Shown piece by piece: positions 1-5,830 of a stretch of 8,401 bases of DNA. Below the pieces are notes generated by a model. It did no database searches. It worked only from the letters and a program-made list of their open reading frames with translations, and was not told the DNA's origin. The position numbers and the translations under genes are program-made. Position 1 is the stretch's first letter; each line of letters begins with the position of its first letter. The DNA comes from an uncultured Lachnospiraceae bacterium (GTDB lineage Bacteria > Bacillota > Clostridia > Lachnospirales > Lachnospiraceae): assembly GCA_902463835.1 (NCBI GenBank), contig CABQGZ010000120.1, positions 1 through 8,401 on the forward strand. The letters run 5' to 3'.

Positions 1-8
1 CCGCCGCT

Positions 9-350
9 CTACTCCGTCTCAATAAAATCAATCGCCATCTCCTTGCCGGCATCCGTGGGATTCCCCGGTGTGCCGCAGTGGGGGCAGTCATACTTAAGCG
101 GCTTCTTCACAAACAGCTCGTTGCAGTTGGGGCAGCGAAGCATCACCTTGGTCTTTCGCACCGTAACCTCTGCGCCCTCGCACACTGTACCCACGGATGC
201 CTCCTCAAAATAATTCTTCACCACGTCAAAGGAGTAGCCGGAGCTCTCCCCGATAACCAGCTGAATCTTTGTCACCTTGCTGTGGCCCCGTTCCACGCAG
301 TGAGCCGCAGCATGCTCTATGATCTCTACCGCACCATGATATTCGTGCAT
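9..350 (-). CDS. hypA: Hydrogenase nickel-incorporation protein HypA
   Basis: HypA is the cytoplasmic chaperone that, with HypB, delivers nickel to the large subunit of [NiFe] hydrogenases. The protein is 113 residues, the usual family length. It opens with Met-His-Glu; the His2/Glu3 pair belongs to the known nickel site. The C-terminal half has the structural zinc site, two CxxC pairs at Cys73/Cys76 and Cys89/Cys92. The start at 350 is chosen because it gives the invariant MHE N-terminus and follows an AGGAGGA ribosome binding site about 6 bases upstream. The frame is open up to 524, but that extension lies inside the ferredoxin gene and has no family counterpart. It is the seventh gene of the ech operon, 11 bases after echF, whose TAG stop is part of the hypA ribosome binding site. 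Its target is therefore most likely EchE. No terminator is visible in the last 8 bases, so hypB or other maturation genes may follow outside the window. Confidence 0.95.
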   Translation of the reverse strand: MHEYHGAVEIIEHAAAHCVERGHSKVTKIQLVIGESSGYSFDVVKNYFEEASVGTVCEGAEVTVRKTKVMLRCPNCNELFVKKPLKYDCPHCGTPGNPTDAGKEMAIDFIETE

Positions 351-361
351 AATCGCTCCTC

Positions 362-901
362 CTATTCTTCCGGAACCATAGAAATGCATTTCTTTGGACA
401 GCTGCTCTCGCAAAGTCCGCAGCTGACACATGCTTCCTTGTCCAGTTCCCACTTCTTTTCCGCCCGATCCACCGTGATGGCCTCCTTGGGGCACTTCTTC
501 GCGCACAGCGTACAGAATACACATACTTCTGTGTCCGCCTGAGGGAATTTCTTTGCCTCCACAGGCTTCTCATAGACTGCAACCGCCTTCTCCGCCAGCG
601 GTTCCTGATACCCCGGCAGAATGGCAAGGCACTTCTTCGGACATTTCTCCGTACAATATCCGCACTGGACGCAGTCAAACCGGTTGATGCTCCAGGTTCC
701 CGCCGCCCGATCCACTGTGATGGCCCGGGAAGGACAGTTCCTGCTGCAAAGACCGCAGAGAATGCAGTCCTCAATGGTGATCTCGATATGACCGCGACTT
801 CTCTCCGGGTACACCGCCGGCTCCGCCGGATAATTCCTGGTCACGGGCTTCGAAAAAAGATTCTTCAATACCGTTCCCTTAAAATTCATAAACTTTCCCA
901 T
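362..901 (-). CDS. echF: Ech hydrogenase ferredoxin-like subunit EchF with four [4Fe-4S] motifs
   Basis: This is the electron-transfer subunit of the Ech hydrogenase, related to NuoI of complex I, relaying electrons between soluble ferredoxin and the EchC cluster. The 179 residues carry four complete CxxCxxCxxxCP motifs: Cys46/49/52/56, Cys77/80/83/87, Cys127/130/133/137 and Cys158/161/164/168. Residues 5-95 are the classical EchF part, starting MNFKG and containing the YPERSRGHIEI segment and the first two motifs. Residues 96-122 form a linker, and 123-179 are a second bacterial-type 2[4Fe-4S] ferredoxin domain that ordinary two-cluster EchF proteins lack. The halves share AITVDRA and CPKKC, so the extra domain looks like an internal duplication. 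The start at 901 is chosen because AGGAGGG lies about 7 bases upstream; Met5 would be too far from it. The gene follows echE by 11 bases and its stop overlaps the hypA ribosome binding site. The two extra clusters presumably form the electron entry wire; this is inference. Confidence 0.93.
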   Translation of the reverse strand: MGKFMNFKGTVLKNLFSKPVTRNYPAEPAVYPERSRGHIEITIEDCILCGLCSRNCPSRAITVDRAAGTWSINRFDCVQCGYCTEKCPKKCLAILPGYQEPLAEKAVAVYEKPVEAKKFPQADTEVCVFCTLCAKKCPKEAITVDRAEKKWELDKEACVSCGLCESSCPKKCISMVPEE

Positions 902-912
902 TTCACACCCTC

Positions 913-1992
913 CTATCGCTCTGTACAGCTGATGCAGGGGTCAATGGTCAGGATCAACAGGGGCACATCCGCCAGATCGGCGCCCTTTAAGGTCTCAAGC
1001 ATCCCCGGCAGATTGGCAAAGGTGGGCGTGCGGACTCTCATGCGGTCCAAGAACTTCGTTCCGTTGGCCTTCACGTAATAGATGGCCTCCCCGCGGGGCT
1101 GCTCCACCCGCATAAAGTACTCTCCGTCTGGATTGCCCTTCACCGTGGAAGCGATCTCTCCCGCAGGCATCTTCCCGATCAGCTGACGGATGAGATCGAT
1201 GGCCTGGAAGATCTCATTGATGCGGACGTCACACCGGGCAAAGCTGTCCCCGATCTCACTGGTGATGGGGGCAAACTCCAGATCCGGATAGGCGCCGTAG
1301 CCTCTGGTACGCATATCGATCATGACCCCGCTGGCCCGGGCAAAGGGACCTGCCGCGCCAAGATCATGAGCCTGCTCCTTTGTCAGAACACCCACGCCCT
1401 TCAGTCTTGATTCCACAGTGTAGTCGAAGAGGAAGGTCTTGCGGATGGTCCGCAGCTCCTCCTCCATGGACTCAAATACCGTCAGCATGGTATGAAGCAT
1501 CTCCTGGTCGATGTCTTTCATCACGCCGCCTATTTTATTTACGGAGAAAATACATCTTCCGCCGGTGGTCAGCTCAAAGAGATCCAGCACCTTCTCCCGC
1601 ATGCGCCAGCACTGGTAGAACAGACTCTCGAAGCCGAAGGCGTCCGCCAGCAGGCCCAGCCACAGCAGATGACTGTGAATCCGCGACATTTCCGCCCAGA
1701 CCGTACGAAGATACTTTCCCCGATCCGGCACCTCCACGTTCATCACATGCTCCACCGCCTCGCAGTAGCCCATCCCGTGCATGAAGCTGCAGATGCCGCA
1801 GGTGCGCTCCACCACATATGTCATTTCCTGAAAATCCTTTTTCTTTACAAGTCCCTCAAGACCCCTGTGAACAAAACCGATGGAAGGAACGGCCTCCACA
1901 ATTTTCTCATCCTCGATCACAAGATCCAGGTGAATCGGCTCCGGCAGTACCGGATGCTGTGGTCCAAAGGGAATGACACTCTTTTTTCCCAT
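913..1992 (-). CDS. echE: Ech [NiFe] hydrogenase large (catalytic) subunit EchE
   Basis: This subunit holds the NiFe active site that reduces protons or oxidises H2. It belongs to the group 4 hydrogenase/NuoD family. The 359 residues start with the typical IPFGPQHPVLPEP segment, followed by GFVHRGLE near residues 39-46. The metal ligands are in ERTCGIC (Cys65, Cys68) and in the C-terminal DPCISC (Cys353, Cys356). Four cysteines rather than two mark this as a true hydrogenase and not a complex I NuoD. The protein stops three residues after the last cysteine, with the sequence TER. There is thus no C-terminal extension of the kind removed by HycI/HyaD-type endopeptidases, as is known for other Ech/CooH-type large subunits. 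The start at 1992 is preceded by AAGGAG about 8 bases upstream and gives the conserved N-terminus. It lies 19 bases after echD in the ech operon. The active site should form against the EchC cluster. Confidence 0.97.
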   Translation of the reverse strand: MGKKSVIPFGPQHPVLPEPIHLDLVIEDEKIVEAVPSIGFVHRGLEGLVKKKDFQEMTYVVERTCGICSFMHGMGYCEAVEHVMNVEVPDRGKYLRTVWAEMSRIHSHLLWLGLLADAFGFESLFYQCWRMREKVLDLFELTTGGRCIFSVNKIGGVMKDIDQEMLHTMLTVFESMEEELRTIRKTFLFDYTVESRLKGVGVLTKEQAHDLGAAGPFARASGVMIDMRTRGYGAYPDLEFAPITSEIGDSFARCDVRINEIFQAIDLIRQLIGKMPAGEIASTVKGNPDGEYFMRVEQPRGEAIYYVKANGTKFLDRMRVRTPTFANLPGMLETLKGADLADVPLLILTIDPCISCTER

Positions 1993-2011
1993 TTCTTTCG
2001 CTCCTTTCCTT

Positions 2012-2368
2012 CTATTTCAAAAACGGCGTCTCTTCCTCAATACGGTACAGCTTGTTGTTGTAATCCAGATTGAGCATCTTCACCTTCACGCCAAACAACT
2101 CTTTCATTTCATTTTCATATAAAAATGCATAGGGGTAAAATTCCGTAATGCTGTATACCTCTGTCTCCTTGTCAATCACCAGTCGAAGGGTGTGATAGAG
2201 ATTGATCTCATCCTCCGCAAAGGAATAGCTCAGCTCCAGCTTCTCATTCACATACGCAGCACAGATCTGAGAGAGACGGTGTCCCGCCTTCTTCTGATCC
2301 ATCACATGCTCCAACAAATTGTCCGGAACCACCGCCTCCATGGTATTCTGTGGATTCTTCACTTCCAT
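2012..2368 (-). CDS. echD: Ech hydrogenase subunit EchD (NuoC-like, 30 kDa-type)
   Basis: EchD is a cytoplasmic structural subunit related to NuoC and binds no cofactor. The 118 residues include the NuoC-like stretch of acidic and aromatic residues ITEFYPYAFLYENEMKELFG in the C-terminal half, where complex I proteins have the equivalent of YPSAxWxEREVYDLFG. The start at 2368 is chosen because an AAGGAG ribosome binding site lies 7 bases upstream and the ATG follows the TGA stop of echC after a single base. The open frame reaches back to 2425, but the extra 19 residues would lie inside echC and lack a good binding site. The protein sits between the small and large subunit genes in the canonical ech order, which supports the call, since sequence conservation in this family is low. 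The stop lies 19 bases before echE. Confidence 0.9.
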   Translation of the reverse strand: MEVKNPQNTMEAVVPDNLLEHVMDQKKAGHRLSQICAAYVNEKLELSYSFAEDEINLYHTLRLVIDKETEVYSITEFYPYAFLYENEMKELFGVKVKMLNLDYNNKLYRIEEETPFLK

Positions 2369-2369
2369 A

Positions 2370-2837
2370 TCAATGCTCCTTTCTCCTGGCTGCTGTACCA
2401 GCCTGTTTGCGTTCTTCCAATTCATCTGCTTTCTTCTGGAACAGCTCTACCGCTTTTACAACGCCGTCGATAATCGCCTGGGGTCTCGCCGCGCAGCCCG
2501 GCACATAGATGTCCACCGGGATTGTGGTATCCACGCCGCCCAGGATGTTGTAGCATTCCTTGAACACACCGCCGGTACAGGCGCAGACACCCACCGCCAC
2601 CACCACCTTGGGCTCCGGCATCTGATCATACAGCTGCTTAACTACCGTCTGGTTCTGGGTGTTGATTCCCCCAGTGATCAGAAAAATGTCCGCCTGCATA
2701 GGGTCGCCGGTATTGACTACGCCGAACCGCTCCACATCATAGACAGGAGTCAGACAGGCCAGCACTTCAATATCGCATCCATTGCAGCTGGAGCCGTCAT
2801 AGTGCAGCAGCCACGGAGATTTCTTTACCTTACTCAT
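2370..2837 (-). CDS. echC: Ech hydrogenase small subunit EchC (NuoB-like)
   Basis: EchC is the small subunit of the hydrogenase, homologous to NuoB. It carries the single proximal [4Fe-4S] cluster that passes electrons between EchF and the NiFe site of EchE. The 155 residues contain the four expected cluster ligands: Cys18 and Cys21 in SSCNGCDIE, Cys85 in VGVCACTGG and Cys115 in YVPGCAARPQAI. The family-typical ITGGINTQN segment lies near residues 54-62. It lacks the extra clusters and twin-arginine signal of periplasmic uptake hydrogenases, so it works on the cytoplasmic face. The lysine- and arginine-rich tail (about 133-155) is typical of group 4 members but variable. The start at 2837 is preceded by AGGAGG about 8 bases upstream. 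The TAG stop of echB lies within this binding site, and echD follows after one base, so coupled translation is likely. Confidence 0.96.
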   Translation of the reverse strand: MSKVKKSPWLLHYDGSSCNGCDIEVLACLTPVYDVERFGVVNTGDPMQADIFLITGGINTQNQTVVKQLYDQMPEPKVVVAVGVCACTGGVFKECYNILGGVDTTIPVDIYVPGCAARPQAIIDGVVKAVELFQKKADELEERKQAGTAARRKEH

Positions 2838-2849
2838 ACTTCCTTCCTC

Positions 2850-3716
2850 CTATCCTGCAATCATAAGAATGATCAGGTTTGTTCCCGCCGCCAGCAGCGT
2901 CACAAACCATGTGACCTTCAACATAAAGTTCCATTTCACACGAGCGGAAGTGTTATCGATGAGAATCTCAAGGAAGTACACCAGCAGTACCACCACTGCC
3001 GCTGCCAGATAACTCCATGGATTCTTATTGATGATAAACAACGCTACCACGCCCATCAAAAAAACTGCTTCGTACCACTCCGTCATCTCAAAAAAGGCCA
3101 GATTCTTGGCGCCCATCTCCGTGGTGACACCCTTGACCATCTCCTGGTGGGGATGATGGGAGGCGCTTAAGTCAAAGGGGGACTTCCGCATTTTTATGGT
3201 GAGAATAAATACAAAGGCAAGGAAAAATCCCGGCATCTTCACAATGGCGCTCACGTCCGCCTGAATAATGTCCTTCACATTGAAGGAACCGGTGGCCAGG
3301 TAGAAGCCCACCGCGGTAAGGAGCACCGCCGGCTCGTAACACATCATCTGCACCAGCTCTCTTGAGCTTCCCAGGTTACTGTAGGGCGAGTTGGTCACAC
3401 AGGCCGCGAAGATCAGGAAGGTCGCCCCTGTGGAGAGAATGAAAAAGCAAAGCAGCATATCATTTCCCGCAAAAAACATACATCCGGTAAACACCATCGT
3501 CAGGAAATAAGAAATAATCAAAAAGGTCTGGGCCCTGTTTACAATGATAAACTGCTTGGAAAACAGTTTCTGCACATCGTAAAAAGGCTGTAAGAGGGAC
3601 GGCCCGATCCTCCCCTGCATTCTCGCGGAAAGCTTTCGGTCCATTCCGCCCAGGAGCCCACCCAGCACAGGCGCCAGCAGAAGATATGCAATTCCTCCGA
3701 TCACTGAATATATCAT
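2850..3716 (-). CDS. echB: Ech hydrogenase membrane subunit EchB (NuoH/HyfC-like)
   Basis: EchB is the integral membrane subunit that docks the cytoplasmic hydrogenase arm to the ion-pumping arm, homologous to NuoH, HycD and HyfC. The 288 residues are very hydrophobic, with about eight predicted membrane segments by eye. Family landmarks are the first cytoplasmic loop with GGMDRKLSARMQGRIGP (residues 23-39) and the charged loop KSPFDLSASHHPHQEMVKG (about 178-196), followed by TTEMG. The glutamates Glu192 and Glu200 in this loop correspond to the conserved acidic residues thought to take part in coupling. The ATG start overlaps the TGA stop of echA by four bases (ATGA), and AGGAGGT lies within the end of echA, so the two membrane subunits are translationally coupled. 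The end of the gene overlaps the ribosome binding site of echC. Confidence 0.95.
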   Translation of the reverse strand: MIYSVIGGIAYLLLAPVLGGLLGGMDRKLSARMQGRIGPSLLQPFYDVQKLFSKQFIIVNRAQTFLIISYFLTMVFTGCMFFAGNDMLLCFFILSTGATFLIFAACVTNSPYSNLGSSRELVQMMCYEPAVLLTAVGFYLATGSFNVKDIIQADVSAIVKMPGFFLAFVFILTIKMRKSPFDLSASHHPHQEMVKGVTTEMGAKNLAFFEMTEWYEAVFLMGVVALFIINKNPWSYLAAAVVVLLVYFLEILIDNTSARVKWNFMLKVTWFVTLLAAGTNLIILMIAG

Positions 3717-5626
3717 ACTGCACCTCCTATAATCACCACTAACGCCACAATGACAACTGCGGCGGAGATCACCTCACAGGGAACCATCATCTTTCGCTGG
3801 CCAAAGAAGGATTTAAAATACCAGTTTGACATAAACAAATGCTTTGGCTCTCCGAAGGAGTCCACGAATTCCTTGTTATTTCCCACATTGATACCGTTCA
3901 TGTAGGACAGCTTCTGGCTGACCTCTATATTCTTAGAGAATTTAAAAGCCAAAAGCGGCACGCAAAAAATAAAGCAGATGATCACCACCAGAAGATACAG
4001 CACCCCGTTGGGCAGCACTGCCGTAGCCTGGCCGAACATCTCCACCAGCAACGGCTCCACGTACACCCCGGACAAAAGGGGGAACATGACGCACAGCGCG
4101 ATCATAAGCACCGCGTGGACGGAGAGGGACAACAGCTCATCCTTCTTGGTGATATCCTTCACAACGATAGCCGTATCCGTGAAGGAGATCAGCTTCGACA
4201 TCCACTTGGTCCAGTAAAACATGGTGGTGGCGCTTCCGAAGCAGATGAACAGCACCAGCATGATATTGCTCTCATCCACGGCCGCCTTCAGGGCAGACCA
4301 CTTGGAGATCAGCATACCGAAGGGAGCTAAGAACATTCCGGCAATTCCGATGAACATGAACAGGCCCAGTCTCGGCAGCCGGTAGATTAGTCCGTGCATA
4401 TCCTCAATATCACGGCTGTGGAGGGAGTTCTCCGTGGCACCCATATTCTGAAACAGCAGAGACTTGGATATGGCATGGAAGATCATCAAAAATACGCCAG
4501 CCCAGATGGTCTCCGTGGTTCCCACGCCAGCACAGGCCACCATCAAACCAAGATTCGATATGGTGGAGAACGCCAGCACCTTCTTGCCATCGCTCTGGGC
4601 AATGGCCATAAAGGAAGCCGCAAAAAAGGTAAAGCCGCCGATAAAGCTGATCAACAGCCCTGTTGCGGTTCCGCTCATAGCCGGCGCAAGTCGAAACAAT
4701 ACATAGATACCGGCCTTCACCATGGTGGCACTGTGCAGAAGCGCCGAGGAGGGCGTAGGAGCCACCATAGCTCCCATAAGCCATGTGGAAAACGGCATCT
4801 GCGCCGCCTTGGTGAGGGCTGCCACCGCGATGCAGGCAACGGGAATCACCGCAAGAGGATCCTTCGCAACGCCCAGGGCTACCAGGTTATGTAAAGACAC
4901 ATTTCCCGTTGTATAGGCAAGGTAACAGATTCCAGCCGCCAGCACCACGCCGCCCAGCAGGTTCATCCACAGTGCCCGGAAGGAATTGGTGATGGCCTCC
5001 TCCGTCCTGGTATAGCCGATCAGCAGGAAGGAGCAGATGCTGGTCAGCTCCCAGAACAGGTCGATCCACAAAAGGCTCTCAGACAACACAAAGCCGAACA
5101 TAGAACCCAGGAACACAAAGAGCAGCATGAAGAAATAATATCTTCGATCCTGAAATTCCACATGCAGATGGTGATAGCCATGCATGTACCCCACCGCATA
5201 GACCACGATCAGACTTCCGATGATCCCGATCACCAGACACATGAGCACCGACAGCCGGTCGATGCGGATATGGGAGATGGCCGTAAGCTTTGGTCCGTTC
5301 AGCTCCAGGTTCACGATCATAAGTGTTGGAACAATGGACAACAGGCTTATGAGCCTTCTCTTGTGTTTAAAACACAGGTACGTAACCAGGCACATCAAGA
5401 GCACTACTGCCCCCAGCACCAACTTATCAATCAGTTCCGTTTCATAATATAACTCCATTTCCTGACACCCGCCCATCAGCCACTGGACAAACAATGCAGC
5501 TACTGCGGCCACAATCACACCCGCGCTGATATAGGCAATGGTATTGCGCACTTTGTTCACACGGACGGTGAACATAAGGAGCGCTATCACAAATGGAAAA
5601 ATGATGAGAAAAGGTATCGTCCACAT
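3713..5626 (-). CDS. echA: Ech hydrogenase antiporter-like membrane subunit EchA (NuoL/HyfB-like)
   Basis: EchA is the large membrane subunit of the proton or sodium pump, homologous to NuoL and Mrp antiporter subunits. The 637 residues form many membrane helices. Conserved features include Glu193 in LFWELTS, Lys273 in ALTKAAQMPF, the family signature PTPSSALLHSATMVKAG (about 290-306) with His298 and Lys304, and His384/Lys388 in FHAISKSLLF. A final membrane helix closes the protein. The start at 5626 (MWTIPFL) is chosen because AAGGAGG ends 9 bases upstream. An ATG at 5635 directly abuts this binding site, and upstream ATGs at 5662 and 5689 lie at or before the promoter -10 box, so they could not be used from that promoter. 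It is the first gene of the ech operon and overlaps echB by four bases. Whether H+ or Na+ is pumped cannot be read from the sequence. Confidence 0.94.
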   Translation of the reverse strand: MWTIPFLIIFPFVIALLMFTVRVNKVRNTIAYISAGVIVAAVAALFVQWLMGGCQEMELYYETELIDKLVLGAVVLLMCLVTYLCFKHKRRLISLLSIVPTLMIVNLELNGPKLTAISHIRIDRLSVLMCLVIGIIGSLIVVYAVGYMHGYHHLHVEFQDRRYYFFMLLFVFLGSMFGFVLSESLLWIDLFWELTSICSFLLIGYTRTEEAITNSFRALWMNLLGGVVLAAGICYLAYTTGNVSLHNLVALGVAKDPLAVIPVACIAVAALTKAAQMPFSTWLMGAMVAPTPSSALLHSATMVKAGIYVLFRLAPAMSGTATGLLISFIGGFTFFAASFMAIAQSDGKKVLAFSTISNLGLMVACAGVGTTETIWAGVFLMIFHAISKSLLFQNMGATENSLHSRDIEDMHGLIYRLPRLGLFMFIGIAGMFLAPFGMLISKWSALKAAVDESNIMLVLFICFGSATTMFYWTKWMSKLISFTDTAIVVKDITKKDELLSLSVHAVLMIALCVMFPLLSGVYVEPLLVEMFGQATAVLPNGVLYLLVVIICFIFCVPLLAFKFSKNIEVSQKLSYMNGINVGNNKEFVDSFGEPKHLFMSNWYFKSFFGQRKMMVPCEVISAAVVIVALVVIIGGAV

Positions 5627-5635
5627 TTTCTTCAT

Positions 5636-5642
5636 CCTCCTT
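5636..5642 (-). promoter_or_regulatory. Ribosome binding site of echA (decides the start)
   Basis: The minus strand reads AAGGAGG here, an almost perfect Shine-Dalgarno sequence. The spacing is 9 bases to the ATG at 5626 and 0 bases to the ATG at 5635, so the first is preferred. Confidence 0.85.
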
Positions 5643-5660
5643 AATACGTAATCGGCTATC

Positions 5661-5689
5661 ATTATATGCTCTTTACAGTTCGTTTTCAA
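5661..5689 (-). promoter_or_regulatory. Sigma-A promoter of the ech operon
   Basis: On the minus strand TTGAAA (5689-5684) is followed by a 17-base spacer and a perfect TATAAT (5666-5661). This differs from the sigma-70/sigma-A consensus by one base. Transcription should start near 5654, giving a leader of about 28 bases before the echA start. Placement between the upstream operon's terminator and the echA ribosome binding site supports it. The strength of the boxes suggests solid basal expression unless a regulator acts nearby. Confidence 0.85.
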
Positions 5690-5690
5690 T

Positions 5691-5702
5691 GGTAAAATTA
5701 CC
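5691..5702. promoter_or_regulatory. 12-bp palindrome next to the ech -35 box (possible operator)
   Basis: The sequence GGTAAAATTACC has perfect 5-base arms (GGTAA/TTACC) around a 2-base centre. It ends one base upstream of the -35 box of the ech promoter, a position where a bound protein could activate or block RNA polymerase. The site is short and AT-rich, so it may be chance or part of an AT-rich upstream promoter element. I do not recognise the regulator. Confidence 0.35.
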
Positions 5703-5741
5703 GTTTTTTGACAGGAAACTCTGATGATTTTTGTCGTGCTT

Positions 5742-5755
5742 GGAAAGCGCTAAGA
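5742..5755. promoter_or_regulatory. cre-like site (CcpA/LacI-family operator candidate)
   Basis: GGAAAGCGCTAAGA matches the catabolite-responsive consensus TGAAAGCGCTWWCA at 12 of 14 positions, including the full AAAGCGCT core. It lies between the terminator of the sugar transporter operon and the ech promoter, centred roughly 94 bases upstream of the predicted ech transcription start. In Firmicutes, CcpA sites at such upstream distances can activate genes of overflow metabolism. The flanking half is imperfect, and LacI-family sugar regulators use similar sites, so the assignment is tentative. Confidence 0.4.
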
Positions 5756-5783
5756 TAAAAACCCGGGCAAAATCGCCCGGGTT
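5755..5783 (-). terminator. Intrinsic terminator of the sugar transporter operon
   Basis: On the minus strand a GC-rich stem AACCCGGGC / GCCCGGGTT (9 bp, 5783-5760) with a 6-base loop GATTTT runs directly into TTTTTATC. The five-base T-run is on the minus strand only, so it acts on transcripts coming from the binding-protein gene, whose stop lies 47 bases upstream. It separates the transporter operon from the ech operon. Confidence 0.9.
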
Positions 5784-5830
5784 CCGCTTGTTTCTGTTCT
5801 TGTTCCTGCAGTACATGCACTTTGTATTTT

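Noticed and set aside
226..774. Minus-strand open frame of 182 codons overlapping echF and hypA
   Set aside because: It is Arg-rich low-complexity translation out of frame with the four cysteine motifs of EchF; no supporting ribosome binding site was noted.
2319..3170. Long plus-strand open frame (283 codons) antisense to echB and echC
   Set aside because: The translation is His/Arg-rich, has no recognisable domain and lies fully opposite genes with clear family motifs. It is a shadow of their codon bias.
3839..4894. Plus-strand open frames opposite echA (3839-4330, 4394-4894)
   Set aside because: They are rich in His, Gln and Gly with no domain, and the opposite strand encodes conserved EchA helices in the same place.
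913..5626. Complex I (Nuo) or formate hydrogenlyase instead of Ech
   Set aside because: EchE keeps all four NiFe cysteines, which NuoD lacks. The operon has one antiporter subunit, no NuoE/F/G, no formate dehydrogenase gene, and the exact echABCDEF order.
5707..5734. Plus-strand TTGACA at 5707-5712 as a promoter
   Set aside because: No acceptable -10 box lies 16-18 bases downstream, and reading to the right would run antisense into the binding-protein gene.
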